NCBI GenBank assembly: GCA_009781535.1 | Contig: WQXX01000041.1 | Span: 1-8,620 of the forward strand | DNA: 8,620 nt | DNA from: Coriobacteriia bacterium | GTDB taxonomy: Bacteria; Actinomycetota; Coriobacteriia; Coriobacteriales; UBA8131 | Direction of reading: 5' to 3' | In this document: positions 1-6,743 of the stretch, one piece after another | Layout of the letters: the number at the start of each line of letters is the position of its first letter | How positions within the stretch are numbered: the stretch's first letter is position 1 | The notes under the pieces: generated by a model | What the model was told of the DNA's origin: nothing | Seen by the model: the letters and a program-made list of their open reading frames with translations, nothing else | The model's database searches: none | Program-made: the position numbers and the translations under genes

Positions 1-1
1 C

Positions 2-631
2 GAAGAAGCAACTAACGCGACAAAAGCTCCTCTGAGTGCGGTTGCTGCATTCAATAGGAGAGTGGGCAACCCACAATGGATTCCTCATCCAGAACTGGGG
101 GTAGACGGGATGCTGGAAGACAGCCAATGGGAGCTATTCATCACATCAGAAAGGATAGTTCTGTGGTCACGCTTATCAACCGACATGTTTGGCAAGCCAA
201 AAGAAAAGTCTGGACGAGCAACAGGTGGGGCGATTGATTATGATGATATCGATCAAATCAGCCGCAATGGCGAGCGGGGGCTTATCTTTGTAACAGAAAA
301 AGGTGGAGCATTTATCGACATGATGGCGCTTGAATTACAATTCCCAAATCTTCAGGCAGCGGCTTGGTTTTCATCCAACCTTGCAAAACGTATCCCTGCA
401 TTCTGGGCTTCTGAAGTCGAAGAGGCCAAGATGCTGCTCGACCTTGATTATTTTGATAGTCATTCGACTGACAATTTCCATCAAATGATGTATAAGATCA
501 TAAGGGAGAAGGCAGCCATTGATGTGTCAAGGATTGAGGCTGAGATTAATAAACTCCGGGACTTTAACTGGGCCAATCCGTACGCGACTCTTTCAATATC
601 TCTTTCAAAAGCAGGAGCCCGAGTTTATTAG
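2..631 (+). CDS. Hypothetical protein, 5'-truncated by window edge; possible PH-like domain
   Basis: The reading frame is open back to base 2, so the gene begins upstream of the window. The GTG at 62 is probably internal: the AGGAG just before it lies only one base away, too close to act as its ribosome site. About 209 residues are visible. Counting from the GTG, residues 24-90 read as alternating strands (LFITSERIVLW, then AIDYDDIDQISR and GLIFVTEKGGAFIDM), followed by a helix around 92-112 (FPNLQAAAWFSSNLAKRI). This order of strands closed by a helix resembles bacterial PH/GRAM-like domains, but that is inference from pattern. The remainder (about 115-170) looks helical and charged. No signal peptide, membrane segment or catalytic motif is visible in this part. 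It converges on the methyltransferase gene and ends just before a strong hairpin. I do not recognise the family and assign no function. Confidence 0.75.
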   Translation, partial: EEATNATKAPLSAVAAFNRRVGNPQWIPHPELGVDGMLEDSQWELFITSERIVLWSRLSTDMFGKPKEKSGRATGGAIDYDDIDQISRNGERGLIFVTEKGGAFIDMMALELQFPNLQAAAWFSSNLAKRIPAFWASEVEEAKMLLDLDYFDSHSTDNFHQMMYKIIREKAAIDVSRIEAEINKLRDFNWANPYATLSISLSKAGARVY

Positions 632-656
632 CACCCTCTAGCAACACGAAGAACAC

Positions 657-689
657 CAGCATCTCACGAGATTCTCTCGTGAGATGCTG
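657..689. terminator. Bidirectional terminator hairpin between convergent genes
   Basis: A perfect 15-bp inverted repeat (CAGCATCTCACGAGA, loop TTC, then its exact complement) lies 26 bases after the stop of the upstream gene and 13 bases from the stop of the methyltransferase on the other strand. The position between two converging genes and the length of the stem suggest one structure serving both. Neither side has a clean run of Ts, so efficiency as an intrinsic terminator is inferred. Confidence 0.7.
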
Positions 690-701
690 CAATCTACGGT
701 T

Positions 702-1397
702 TCAAACATCCCAGGAGATGAAGGCCCATTTGATGGGGCGCAGTGTGTTGTCGTCTTCTTTCTTGAGCGAATTGATGTAACGAAGCTCGGGATGATATCC
801 CATAGCGAAAAGGATATTCAAGCCATAGATGTAATCCGGTAAAAATGATATACCCTCAACCGTGTCGCCGAGGGAATGAGTGGCGCGTGGCCCGAGGTCG
901 GTGGCCAGTGTGGCGGCAACTTTACGGCGCGCGACACGGTTGAGGCGCTCGAAGGCAAGCCACAGGTCGCGGACGATTATTGAACGCGAGGCAATGGCTA
1001 CATCCACGCTTTTTTCGGTAATCCCACAAGCTTCCCAATCATCTGTCCAGGAGAGCTGACGGGTCAAAACGCCTGTAATGGCAGTTTCTGCGCAGTATCC
1101 GGTCATGACTTCGAGCATCTTTGGGGAGAAGTCACATGCGAAAACCGGGTGTCCGGCGCGTGCCAAAGGTACCGCAAGGCCGCCATTTCCACATCCCATG
1201 TCAAAAACGGATTCTCCTGGTAATAGGCGCAGGTATTCCATAAAGACCTCGGCATAGCGCGACACACTGTCTGGCTTGTGATAGTTGCTGAACTCCCGTG
1301 CGCGTTCGTTCCAGTAACCCACATTATCTGGTTCTTTGCGCATGACGTCTCGTTCGATCCACAGTTTGCGCCAATCGATATCAGTCACCGGATTCAA
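702..1397 (-). CDS. Class I SAM-dependent methyltransferase
   Basis: A 231-residue protein with the Rossmann-like methyltransferase core. Motif I, the SAM-binding glycine loop, is VFDMGCGNGG at residues 64-73. The acidic residue at the end of strand 2 is D89 in FACDFSPKMLEVM, a typical start of a helix that contacts the ribose. A strand resembling motif IV is SVDVAIASRSI at 130-140. The first 40 residues, rich in W, R and E (YWNERAREFSNY), form a helical N-terminal cap as in many small-molecule methyltransferases. The start is TTG at 1397, chosen because AAGGGAG lies six bases upstream; an ATG 18 codons further in has no comparable site. The gene is divergent from moeA with a 171-base gap, and a good promoter faces it at 1486-1514. 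The substrate cannot be told. Proximity to molybdenum-cofactor genes might hint at a shared process, but this is only context. Confidence 0.85.
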   Translation of the reverse strand: MNPVTDIDWRKLWIERDVMRKEPDNVGYWNERAREFSNYHKPDSVSRYAEVFMEYLRLLPGESVFDMGCGNGGLAVPLARAGHPVFACDFSPKMLEVMTGYCAETAITGVLTRQLSWTDDWEACGITEKSVDVAIASRSIIVRDLWLAFERLNRVARRKVAATLATDLGPRATHSLGDTVEGISFLPDYIYGLNILFAMGYHPELRYINSLKKEDDNTLRPIKWAFISWDV

Positions 1398-1485
1398 AAA
1401 AGTCTCCCTTCAAGACAAACAATATGAGCGCGCCCGATACTTCGCGAAGCCTCGCCTCTTCGATAAATCTGTTCATTCCCGATTC

Positions 1486-1514
1486 AGTATACGTGTCCCC
1501 AAAGTTTCTAGCAA
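1486..1514 (-). promoter_or_regulatory. Sigma-70-type promoter for the methyltransferase gene
   Basis: Read on the minus strand, TTGCTA (1514-1509) and TATACT (1491-1486) are separated by 17 bases. They match the -35 and -10 consensus at 4/6 and 5/6 positions with ideal spacing. Transcription would begin near 1479, giving a leader of about 80 bases before the TTG start. The leader contains the perfect palindrome CTTCGCGAAG at 1440-1449. A TATGAT at 1522-1527 on the plus strand could be a -10 for moeA, but I find no matching -35 for it. Confidence 0.5.
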
Positions 1515-1568
1515 GCTGGGGTATGATTAGCACTGCTACGGAACGCCCGAGTATGAGCATTAAGGCAG

Positions 1569-2789
1569 GTGGAGGGATTGCTGAAGGTAATATCGCCCGA
1601 AGACGCTCTACAGGTTATCCTTGACCGGTTTCCGCCTTGTTCAAGGAGGTTTGACAGCGTTGGGATTGGCAACGCCTGCGGGCGTGTTCTGAATACTGAC
1701 ATTGTCGCAGTGGAGTTTGTTCCAGGGTATAATCGCTCGACTGTTGATGGTTATGCCGTTATTGCTTCTGATACCTTTGGCTGCACGTCTGCCTCACCTG
1801 CGCTGCTCACGCTTGCTGGCGAGGTGTTGATGGGCAAGGCTGCAAAGAGAAGAATTGTTGCAGGCACCTGCATTGCTGTCTCGACAGGCGGGGATCTACC
1901 CGATGGCGCGGATGCTGTGGTCATGCAGGAGTATACCGAGGAATATGGCAATAACCTGATCGGGATTTCGGTATCGGTTGCGCCAGGCAACAGCATCATC
2001 TTTAAAGGTGACGATCTAATGCCAGGTGATAAGATTCTTGCAGCCGGCACCCTGTTGGCGCCCCATGATATCGGGATACTCTCGGCGTTGGGTTACGACA
2101 AAGTCGGGGTTCGCAGAAGGCCTGTCGTCGGTGTGATATCAACAGGAGACGAGCTGGTTGCAACCACAAGCGTGCCTCAGAGGGGGCAGGTCAGGGATGT
2201 GAACACACCGATGATAGCGGCGGCTATTCGCTCATTCGGCGCGGTGGTAAAGCGATTCGGCATCATTGAGGATGACAAGGCAGCGCTTCAGATGACGCTT
2301 GCGCAGGCGGTAGATGAGTGTGATATCGTACTTATCTCTGGCGGTTCATCAGCAGGCACGAGGGATGTAACTGCTCGTGTGATCGAAAACTTGGGCGCGT
2401 TGTTGTTCCATGGTATCGCCATGAAGCCCGGCAAGCCGACGATACTTGGGGATATCAGTGGCAAGCCGGTGTTCGGCTTGCCGGGCCATCCGGTCGCAGC
2501 GTATTTTGTTACCGAGTTATTCGTGCGCCCGCTGATAGACCAACTGATGGGTTATCCCCAGAAGCGCCGCACGGTAGCGGCGCGCATCTGCGAGGCGGTG
2601 TCGTCAAACCATGGCAGGGCGGAGTACATCGCCGTTGTTCTTGAAGACGACGACAAGGTCGCGCGCCCGATACGAGGCAAGTCGGGGCTCATCGCAAGTC
2701 TGGCGAATTCTGACGGCTATATCTGTATACCGCGTGATCTCGAGGGCTTATCCAAAGATGCAGAAGTTTCGGTTATTCTGTGGGCGTAA
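1569..2789 (+). CDS. moeA: Molybdopterin molybdenumtransferase MoeA
   Basis: MoeA inserts molybdate into adenylylated molybdopterin, releasing AMP and yielding active molybdenum cofactor in the cytoplasm. The 406-residue length is normal for the family. Domain order: MoeA N-terminal region (about 8-175), MogA-like MoCF domain (about 185-325) and C-terminal beta barrel (about 335-405). Visible motifs: TVDGYA with D60; STGGDLPDGADAVVMQE (106-121); STGDEL with E195; the SGGSSAGTRD loop (257-266); AMKPGKP with K286 and K289; GLPGHPV (303-309). All the residues I would expect by comparison with E. coli MoeA are present. The start is GTG at 1569, since an in-frame stop at 1554 excludes earlier starts; its ribosome site (AAGG, three bases away) is poor, and the TTG at 1578 is possible. 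It is probably co-transcribed with the moeA fusion 167 bases downstream. The stop codon sits within the first unit of an in-frame 27-bp repeat. Confidence 0.95.
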   Translation: MEGLLKVISPEDALQVILDRFPPCSRRFDSVGIGNACGRVLNTDIVAVEFVPGYNRSTVDGYAVIASDTFGCTSASPALLTLAGEVLMGKAAKRRIVAGTCIAVSTGGDLPDGADAVVMQEYTEEYGNNLIGISVSVAPGNSIIFKGDDLMPGDKILAAGTLLAPHDIGILSALGYDKVGVRRRPVVGVISTGDELVATTSVPQRGQVRDVNTPMIAAAIRSFGAVVKRFGIIEDDKAALQMTLAQAVDECDIVLISGGSSAGTRDVTARVIENLGALLFHGIAMKPGKPTILGDISGKPVFGLPGHPVAAYFVTELFVRPLIDQLMGYPQKRRTVAARICEAVSSNHGRAEYIAVVLEDDDKVARPIRGKSGLIASLANSDGYICIPRDLEGLSKDAEVSVILWA

Positions 2790-2874
2790 CACGACAAGGA
2801 AGAAATAAGGGCGGAGCACGATAAACAAGGAATGTGAGCGCAGCACGACAAGGAAGAAATAAAGGCGCAGCACA
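2784..2874 (+). repeat. 27-bp tandem repeat (three units plus partial) across the moeA stop codon
   Basis: Units begin at 2784, 2811 and 2838, with a partial fourth at 2865, each opening with a GCG codon. Units 1 and 3 are nearly identical, sharing ACGACAAGGAAGAAATAA; unit 2 is more divergent. The period is nine codons and the frame is that of moeA, so the first GCG is the last sense codon of MoeA and the TAA stop takes the place of the GAG or CAG found in later units. Read through, units would encode A-x-HDKEEI-R/K. Most of the gap between the two moeA genes is this array. Confidence 0.85.
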
Positions 2875-2944
2875 TCTAGATTGTCGAGGTATCGGTTTTG
2901 GGTCGCACACTGCATGATCTCAGCATGTGGGCACCACTGGGGAC

Positions 2945-2952
2945 AAGGAGGG
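2945..2952 (+). promoter_or_regulatory. Ribosome binding site fixing the start of the moeA fusion
   Basis: AAGGAGGG is a near-perfect Shine-Dalgarno sequence, four bases before the ATG at 2957. It argues against the in-frame GTG at 2927, which lies 18 bases upstream of it and has no such site. The octamer GGGCACCA occurs at 2929 and again at 2950, overlapping the end of the ribosome site; the meaning is unclear. Confidence 0.8.
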
Positions 2953-2956
2953 CACC

Positions 2957-4861
2957 ATGGCGTTCCAATACCTGACCAATGTCGCACTAGCCAAGGCGAA
3001 GCATGATTACATGGACATCCTTGTCCAAAACGGGATGGAGCCCACATCAGAAGAGATGTTGGTCGCTCAGGCAACCGGGCGAATGACCGCCGCGCCGGTA
3101 TATGCTCGGATAAACGCACCGCATTATAACGCGTGTGCTATGGATGGTATCGCATTGGATGCGAGGCTTACCTTTGGCGCCAGCGAGACGACGCCTGTCT
3201 GTCTTAAGACCGATCAGTACACCTCTGTTGATACAGGCGATCTTTTGCCACCAGGGTGCGACGCGGTGGTGATGATAGAAGACGTCATCAAGGAAGGAGA
3301 TGAAGTCAGGCTGTTCGGAGCTGCAGCACCCTGGCAGCATGTTCGTCAGGTTGGCGAGGATGTTTGTGCTGGAGAGATGTTGCTGCCATCGTATTCACTT
3401 ATCACCCCTGCGTCTATCGGCGCCATGATCGCAAGCGGAGTTGCGAAGGTAAAAGTTGTCAAGCGTCCGCTTGTGGGGATTATCCCAACAGGTGATGAAC
3501 TTGTTTTGCCAACCGAGACCCCGGCGCCAGGTGATATTCTGGAGTTCAACTCCTCGATTTTCTCAGCCATGTTGCATACCTGGGGCGCCGAGACTATTGT
3601 GTACGGGATTGTCAAGGACGATCTGGAGTTGATAAAGGCTGCGATTAAAACTGCGCTTGCCGAGTGCGACGCGGTGATAGTAAACGCGGGCTCATCAGCA
3701 GGTAGCGAGGACTACGCTACCGAAGCGATTGCAGATATTGGCGTTGTCATGTACCACGGCTTGGCGATAAAACCAGGAAAGCCCGCGATTCTCGGATTCA
3801 GCGAATCTAAACCAATCCTTGGGGTTCCCGGTTATCCCGTCTCCGGCATCATCGTGGTAGAAGAAGTGCTGCGGCCTATCGTCGATCTCTTGTGCGGCAG
3901 GGTATTAACAACCTATGATTACGTCGACGCGATTCTGTCGAAGGCGATTGTTTCGACCTTAAAATACCAGGAGTTCGTCCGTGTGCGCATGGGATACGTC
4001 AAAGGACGCCTGATCGCCTCGCCACTTAACAGAGGTGGCGGTGTGGTGACGTCTTTCATGCATGCCGATGGCATCGTCGAAGTTCCGCAGGATGTGGAAG
4101 GCTATGAAAGCGGGGAGAAGGTACACGTGCGCCTGCTGCGCCCGACAAGCGAGCTTGAGCGGAGCCTTGTAGCCATTGGCAGCCATGACCCTCTGTTTGA
4201 CGAGCTATCGGAGCTCATGCGCGTCACGTACGGCGATATATCGCTGAGTTCGTCGCATGTTGGCAGTATGGGTGGCATATTGGCGCTGCGTAACAGCGAA
4301 GCGCACGTCGCAGGGATACATCTGCTCGACGAGGAGACGGGCGAGTACAATGCCTCATTCGTAAAACGGTTTTTTCCCAAAGGCGGCGTGCGCCTTGTCG
4401 AATGTGTCAAGCGCATACAGGGCCTGATTGTCCAGAACGGTAATCCGCTGGGCATACACGGAATCGACGAACTTACGATAGAGGGCTTACGATATGTGAA
4501 TCGGCAGAAAGGATCCGGCACGAGGATACTGATCGACTTCCTGTGCCGTGCGCACGGGATTGACACGTCTTTGATATACGGGTATTCCAGAGAGGAGTGC
4601 ACGCACACTTTGGTGGCGACACAGATAGCGGCAGGTTCCGCCGATGTGGGTTTAGGGGTCTATGCAGCGGCAAAGATGTACGACCTTGATTTTCTGCCCA
4701 TAGGTGAAGAGCAATATGACTTGCTGATACCGGATTATGCCTGGGATATGCCGATAACGCAGCGTTTCTTAGAAACGCTGCGTTCAGATGCCTTCCGTGC
4801 AAGGCTCGAGGCGCTCGGAGGTTATGTCATCGGAAATCCTGGCAGCGTGAGGGAGTTGTAA
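2957..4861 (+). CDS. moeA: MoeA-type molybdotransferase fused to C-terminal PBP-like domain
   Basis: A 634-residue cytoplasmic protein. Residues 1-395 are a full MoeA: AMDGIA with D63, VDTGDLLPPGCDAVVMIE (91-108), IPTGDEL with E181, NAGSSAGSED (243-252, the usual SGGSSAG loop with its first two residues changed), IKPGKPAILG with K272 and K275, GVPGYPVSG (289-297) and a C-terminal barrel. Residues 402-630 match the PBP-like domain found attached to MoeA in some archaea and anaerobic bacteria: IGSHDPLFDELSELM (407-421), SSHVGSMGGILAL (432-444), VAGIHLLDEETGEYN (451-465), VNRQKGSGTR (514-523) and QIAAGSADVGLGVYAAA (556-572). The extra domain is thought to sense or bind a ligand such as an oxyanion, but its role is not established. 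It has no signal peptide. It follows moeA, so the cell has two MoeA proteins, possibly for Mo versus W or for different enzymes (inference). A 13-bp hairpin lies inside the 3' coding end and a 29-bp repeat spans the stop. Confidence 0.93.
   Translation: MAFQYLTNVALAKAKHDYMDILVQNGMEPTSEEMLVAQATGRMTAAPVYARINAPHYNACAMDGIALDARLTFGASETTPVCLKTDQYTSVDTGDLLPPGCDAVVMIEDVIKEGDEVRLFGAAAPWQHVRQVGEDVCAGEMLLPSYSLITPASIGAMIASGVAKVKVVKRPLVGIIPTGDELVLPTETPAPGDILEFNSSIFSAMLHTWGAETIVYGIVKDDLELIKAAIKTALAECDAVIVNAGSSAGSEDYATEAIADIGVVMYHGLAIKPGKPAILGFSESKPILGVPGYPVSGIIVVEEVLRPIVDLLCGRVLTTYDYVDAILSKAIVSTLKYQEFVRVRMGYVKGRLIASPLNRGGGVVTSFMHADGIVEVPQDVEGYESGEKVHVRLLRPTSELERSLVAIGSHDPLFDELSELMRVTYGDISLSSSHVGSMGGILALRNSEAHVAGIHLLDEETGEYNASFVKRFFPKGGVRLVECVKRIQGLIVQNGNPLGIHGIDELTIEGLRYVNRQKGSGTRILIDFLCRAHGIDTSLIYGYSREECTHTLVATQIAAGSADVGLGVYAAAKMYDLDFLPIGEEQYDLLIPDYAWDMPITQRFLETLRSDAFRARLEALGGYVIGNPGSVREL
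4756..4784 (+). other. Perfect 13-bp hairpin inside the 3' coding region of the moeA fusion
   Basis: AACGCAGCGTTTC, loop TTA, then its exact reverse complement. It lies within codons for ITQRFLETLR, 77 bases before the stop. The stem is as long and perfect as a terminator stem, but there is no run of Ts after it. It might slow 3' exonuclease decay, cause a pause, or be a coincidence of codon choice; the last is less likely for 13 perfect pairs with a 3-base loop. Confidence 0.6.
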
Positions 4862-4920
4862 GTCTGCCCAGCAACGTGAGGGAGCTGTAAGTCGGCCCAG
4901 CAACGTGAGGGAGCTGTAAG
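4841..4920 (+). repeat. 29-bp tandem repeat (2.8 copies) duplicating the end of the moeA fusion
   Basis: Copies start at 4841, 4870 and 4899. The first copy is the true gene end, coding GSVREL and stop; the next two repeat it with few changes and would read SNVREL and stop. The shared core is GTGAGGGAG, then T/C, TGTAAG. Because 29 is not a multiple of three, the copies are out of frame with each other, unlike the repeat at the first moeA stop. They look like a tandem duplication of a gene terminus. Confidence 0.85.
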
Positions 4921-4922
4921 CT

Positions 4923-4981
4923 GCAATCTCTGATGCAACCTCTGATTGGGATTACCAAACTCAAGCAAACTGCCAAACTCA
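4923..4981 (+). repeat. Further short direct repeats in the gap before the CoA ligase
   Basis: Directly after the 29-bp array come two 12-bp copies, GCAATCTCTGAT (4923-4934) and GCAACCTCTGAT (4935-4946), one base apart in sequence. Then CCAAACTCA occurs at 4955 and 4973, with the core CAAACT also at 4966. With the preceding array, over half of the 221-base gap is repetitive. Confidence 0.65.
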
Positions 4982-5024
4982 TGCGGCTAAATCAACATCC
5001 GATGCTGCCTTTCACATGAAGCTC

Positions 5025-5033
5025 TGGTACACT
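5025..5033 (+). promoter_or_regulatory. Possible extended -10 promoter of the acyl-CoA ligase gene
   Basis: TGGTACACT fits an extended -10 element (TGn then TACACT, 4/6 to TATAAT). A -35 is weak; only the poor TGCCTT at 5006-5011 lies at a usable distance. Transcription would start near 5040, leaving a leader of about 43 bases before the ATG. Confidence 0.3.
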
Positions 5034-5082
5034 GCGAACGCCGGATATTTTTCTACCGTTGTTTACGTCAGAGGAGTGAGAT

Positions 5083-6717
5083 ATGCCAATTACCGAGACA
5101 TTGATACAAAACGCAAAGCTGTATGGAGACATGCTCTGCCTGACAGAGGTCAATCCCGAAAAAGAGCAAGGGCGTCCGTGGAAAGAGCTCGCACTGGTCG
5201 AGACGGCCCATAGTTTTCGATACCAAAAGGAGCTGACCTGGAGATCATTTAACGAGAGGGCTAACCAGTTCGCGAATATGCTTCTTGCTCGGGGAGTAAC
5301 ACGCGAGGACAAGATTGGCATACTCCTCATGAACTGTATCGAGTGGCTACCGATCTATTTTGGCGTTATGAAGACCGGCGCTGTGGTGGTGCCTCTGAAT
5401 TTCAGGTATTCTTCGGATGAGATCGAGTATACCCTGGGGCTTGCTGAGATTACGACGTTGGTTATCGGCCCGGAGTTTGTTGAGCGCGTCAGAGCAATCA
5501 AGGACAATACGCCTGCGGTCAGCACCTATTTCTTTGTGGGCGACGAATGTCCGGATTTTGCGGAAAGTTTCGAAGTGGCTATTGCGGATTGCTCCAACGA
5601 GGAACCGGGGATCGAACTATCTGATGATTTAGACGCAGCAATCTACTTCTCATCAGGTACAACCGGCTTTCCTAAGGCCATTTTGCATAAGCACTTAAGC
5701 TTTGTTACATCTTGTCTTGTCGAGCAAAACCATCATAGCCAGACCCATGACGACGTCTTTGTGTGTATCCCACCTCTGTATCATACCGGCGCCAAGATGC
5801 ATTGGTTTGGCAGTTTTCTTGTCGGTGGTCGCTCAGTGCTGCTTCGTGGAATTCGCCCGAAGTGGATTATCGAAACAATCGCGAGGGAAAAAGCGTCCAT
5901 CGTCTGGCTGCTGGTTCCGTGGGCTCAAGACATTCTTGACGCCATTGAAAGCGGCGAGATCAATCTGGATGACTATGATTTGAGTGCCTGGCGGCTTATG
6001 CATATCGGCGCCCAGCCGGTTCCGCCCAGCCTTATCCGCCGCTGGCTGAAGTATTTCCCCCATCATGAATACGACACCAATTATGGGCTTTCGGAATCGT
6101 GCGGCCCTGGCGCTGTCCATCTTGGCGTTGAGAATATACACAAGGTCGGGGCGATCGGAAAGGCTGGCTTTAGCTGGGCAACGAGGATCGTTGATGAGCA
6201 GGGCGTGGATGTGAAACGAGGAGATGTTGGCGAGCTGCTTGTGCGCGGCAATTGCGTCATGGAATGTTACTATCACGACCCCGAGGCCACCGCAGAAACG
6301 CTCAAGGACGGGTGGCTTTATACCGGCGATATGGCGATGGAGGATGAAGATGGCTTCATCTACCTTGTTGACAGGAAAAAGGACGTGATTATCACCGGCG
6401 GAGAGAACATCTATCCTGTGCAGATCGAGGATTTCCTCCGTGGGTTTGAAAAGATCAAGGACGTCGCGGTTATCGGTCTGGCTGACCATCGGCTTGGTGA
6501 GATAGCTGCTGCAATCATCGAGATCAAGCCTGATGTGGAGTGTTCCGAGGATGAGATCATGCAGTTCTGCCTACAGCTGCCGCGCTATAAACGTCCCCAT
6601 AGGATCATCTTTGCGCCAGTCCCGCGCAATGCGACGGGCAAGATCGAGAAACCCCGCTTACGCTTGAAATATGCGGGCGAGAGCATAGTCAAGCAGCAGT
6701 TCGAGATAGAGGACTAG
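5083..6717 (+). CDS. AMP-dependent acyl-CoA synthetase/ligase (class I adenylate-forming)
   Basis: A 544-residue cytoplasmic enzyme expected to activate a carboxylic acid with ATP to an acyl-adenylate and transfer it to CoA. Core motifs appear in order: the phosphate loop FSSGTTGFPK (189-198), IPPLYHTGA (229-237), NYGLSES (333-339), the YTGD aspartate motif (413-416), the hinge DRKKDVIITGGENIYPVQIE (430-449) and the catalytic C-terminal lysine in PRNATGK (K520). Length and completeness argue for an active enzyme. The region 24-55 before the conserved WRSFNERANQFA helix is somewhat extended. The substrate (fatty, aromatic, carnitine- or bile-acid-like) cannot be read from these motifs. The start ATG has GAGGAG six bases upstream. 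The gene stands alone between a repeat-rich 221-base gap and a convergent patatin gene; its likely terminator lies inside that neighbour. Confidence 0.92.
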   Translation: MPITETLIQNAKLYGDMLCLTEVNPEKEQGRPWKELALVETAHSFRYQKELTWRSFNERANQFANMLLARGVTREDKIGILLMNCIEWLPIYFGVMKTGAVVVPLNFRYSSDEIEYTLGLAEITTLVIGPEFVERVRAIKDNTPAVSTYFFVGDECPDFAESFEVAIADCSNEEPGIELSDDLDAAIYFSSGTTGFPKAILHKHLSFVTSCLVEQNHHSQTHDDVFVCIPPLYHTGAKMHWFGSFLVGGRSVLLRGIRPKWIIETIAREKASIVWLLVPWAQDILDAIESGEINLDDYDLSAWRLMHIGAQPVPPSLIRRWLKYFPHHEYDTNYGLSESCGPGAVHLGVENIHKVGAIGKAGFSWATRIVDEQGVDVKRGDVGELLVRGNCVMECYYHDPEATAETLKDGWLYTGDMAMEDEDGFIYLVDRKKDVIITGGENIYPVQIEDFLRGFEKIKDVAVIGLADHRLGEIAAAIIEIKPDVECSEDEIMQFCLQLPRYKRPHRIIFAPVPRNATGKIEKPRLRLKYAGESIVKQQFEIED

Positions 6718-6743
6718 GAAGAGATTAAAAAGGGCTCAAGCTG

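Noticed and set aside
62..64. GTG as the start of the first gene
   Set aside because: The frame stays open to the window edge and the AGGAG before the GTG is only one base away, so it is more likely internal.
2460..2482. 9-bp inverted repeat (GGCAAGCCG, five-base loop) in moeA
   Set aside because: It falls on the conserved GKPVFGLPG codons, where Gly, Lys, Pro and Leu codon use can give such a stem by chance; no other sign of function.
2927..2929. GTG start for the moeA fusion
   Set aside because: It has no ribosome site, while the ATG at 2957 has an excellent AAGGAGG at the right distance.
2748..3119. Minus-strand open frame across the 27-bp repeat
   Set aside because: Its repeated VVLRPYFFL-like stretch is only the reverse reading of the repeat, and it overlaps both moeA genes.
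4102..4608. 168-codon open frame antisense to the moeA fusion
   Set aside because: It is rich in Ser, Arg and Pro, matches no family and overlaps conserved PBP-like coding sequence.
5833..6489. 218-codon open frame antisense to the CoA ligase
   Set aside because: It is fully inside the well-supported ligase gene, has no family motif and looks like a mirror of conserved ligase codons.
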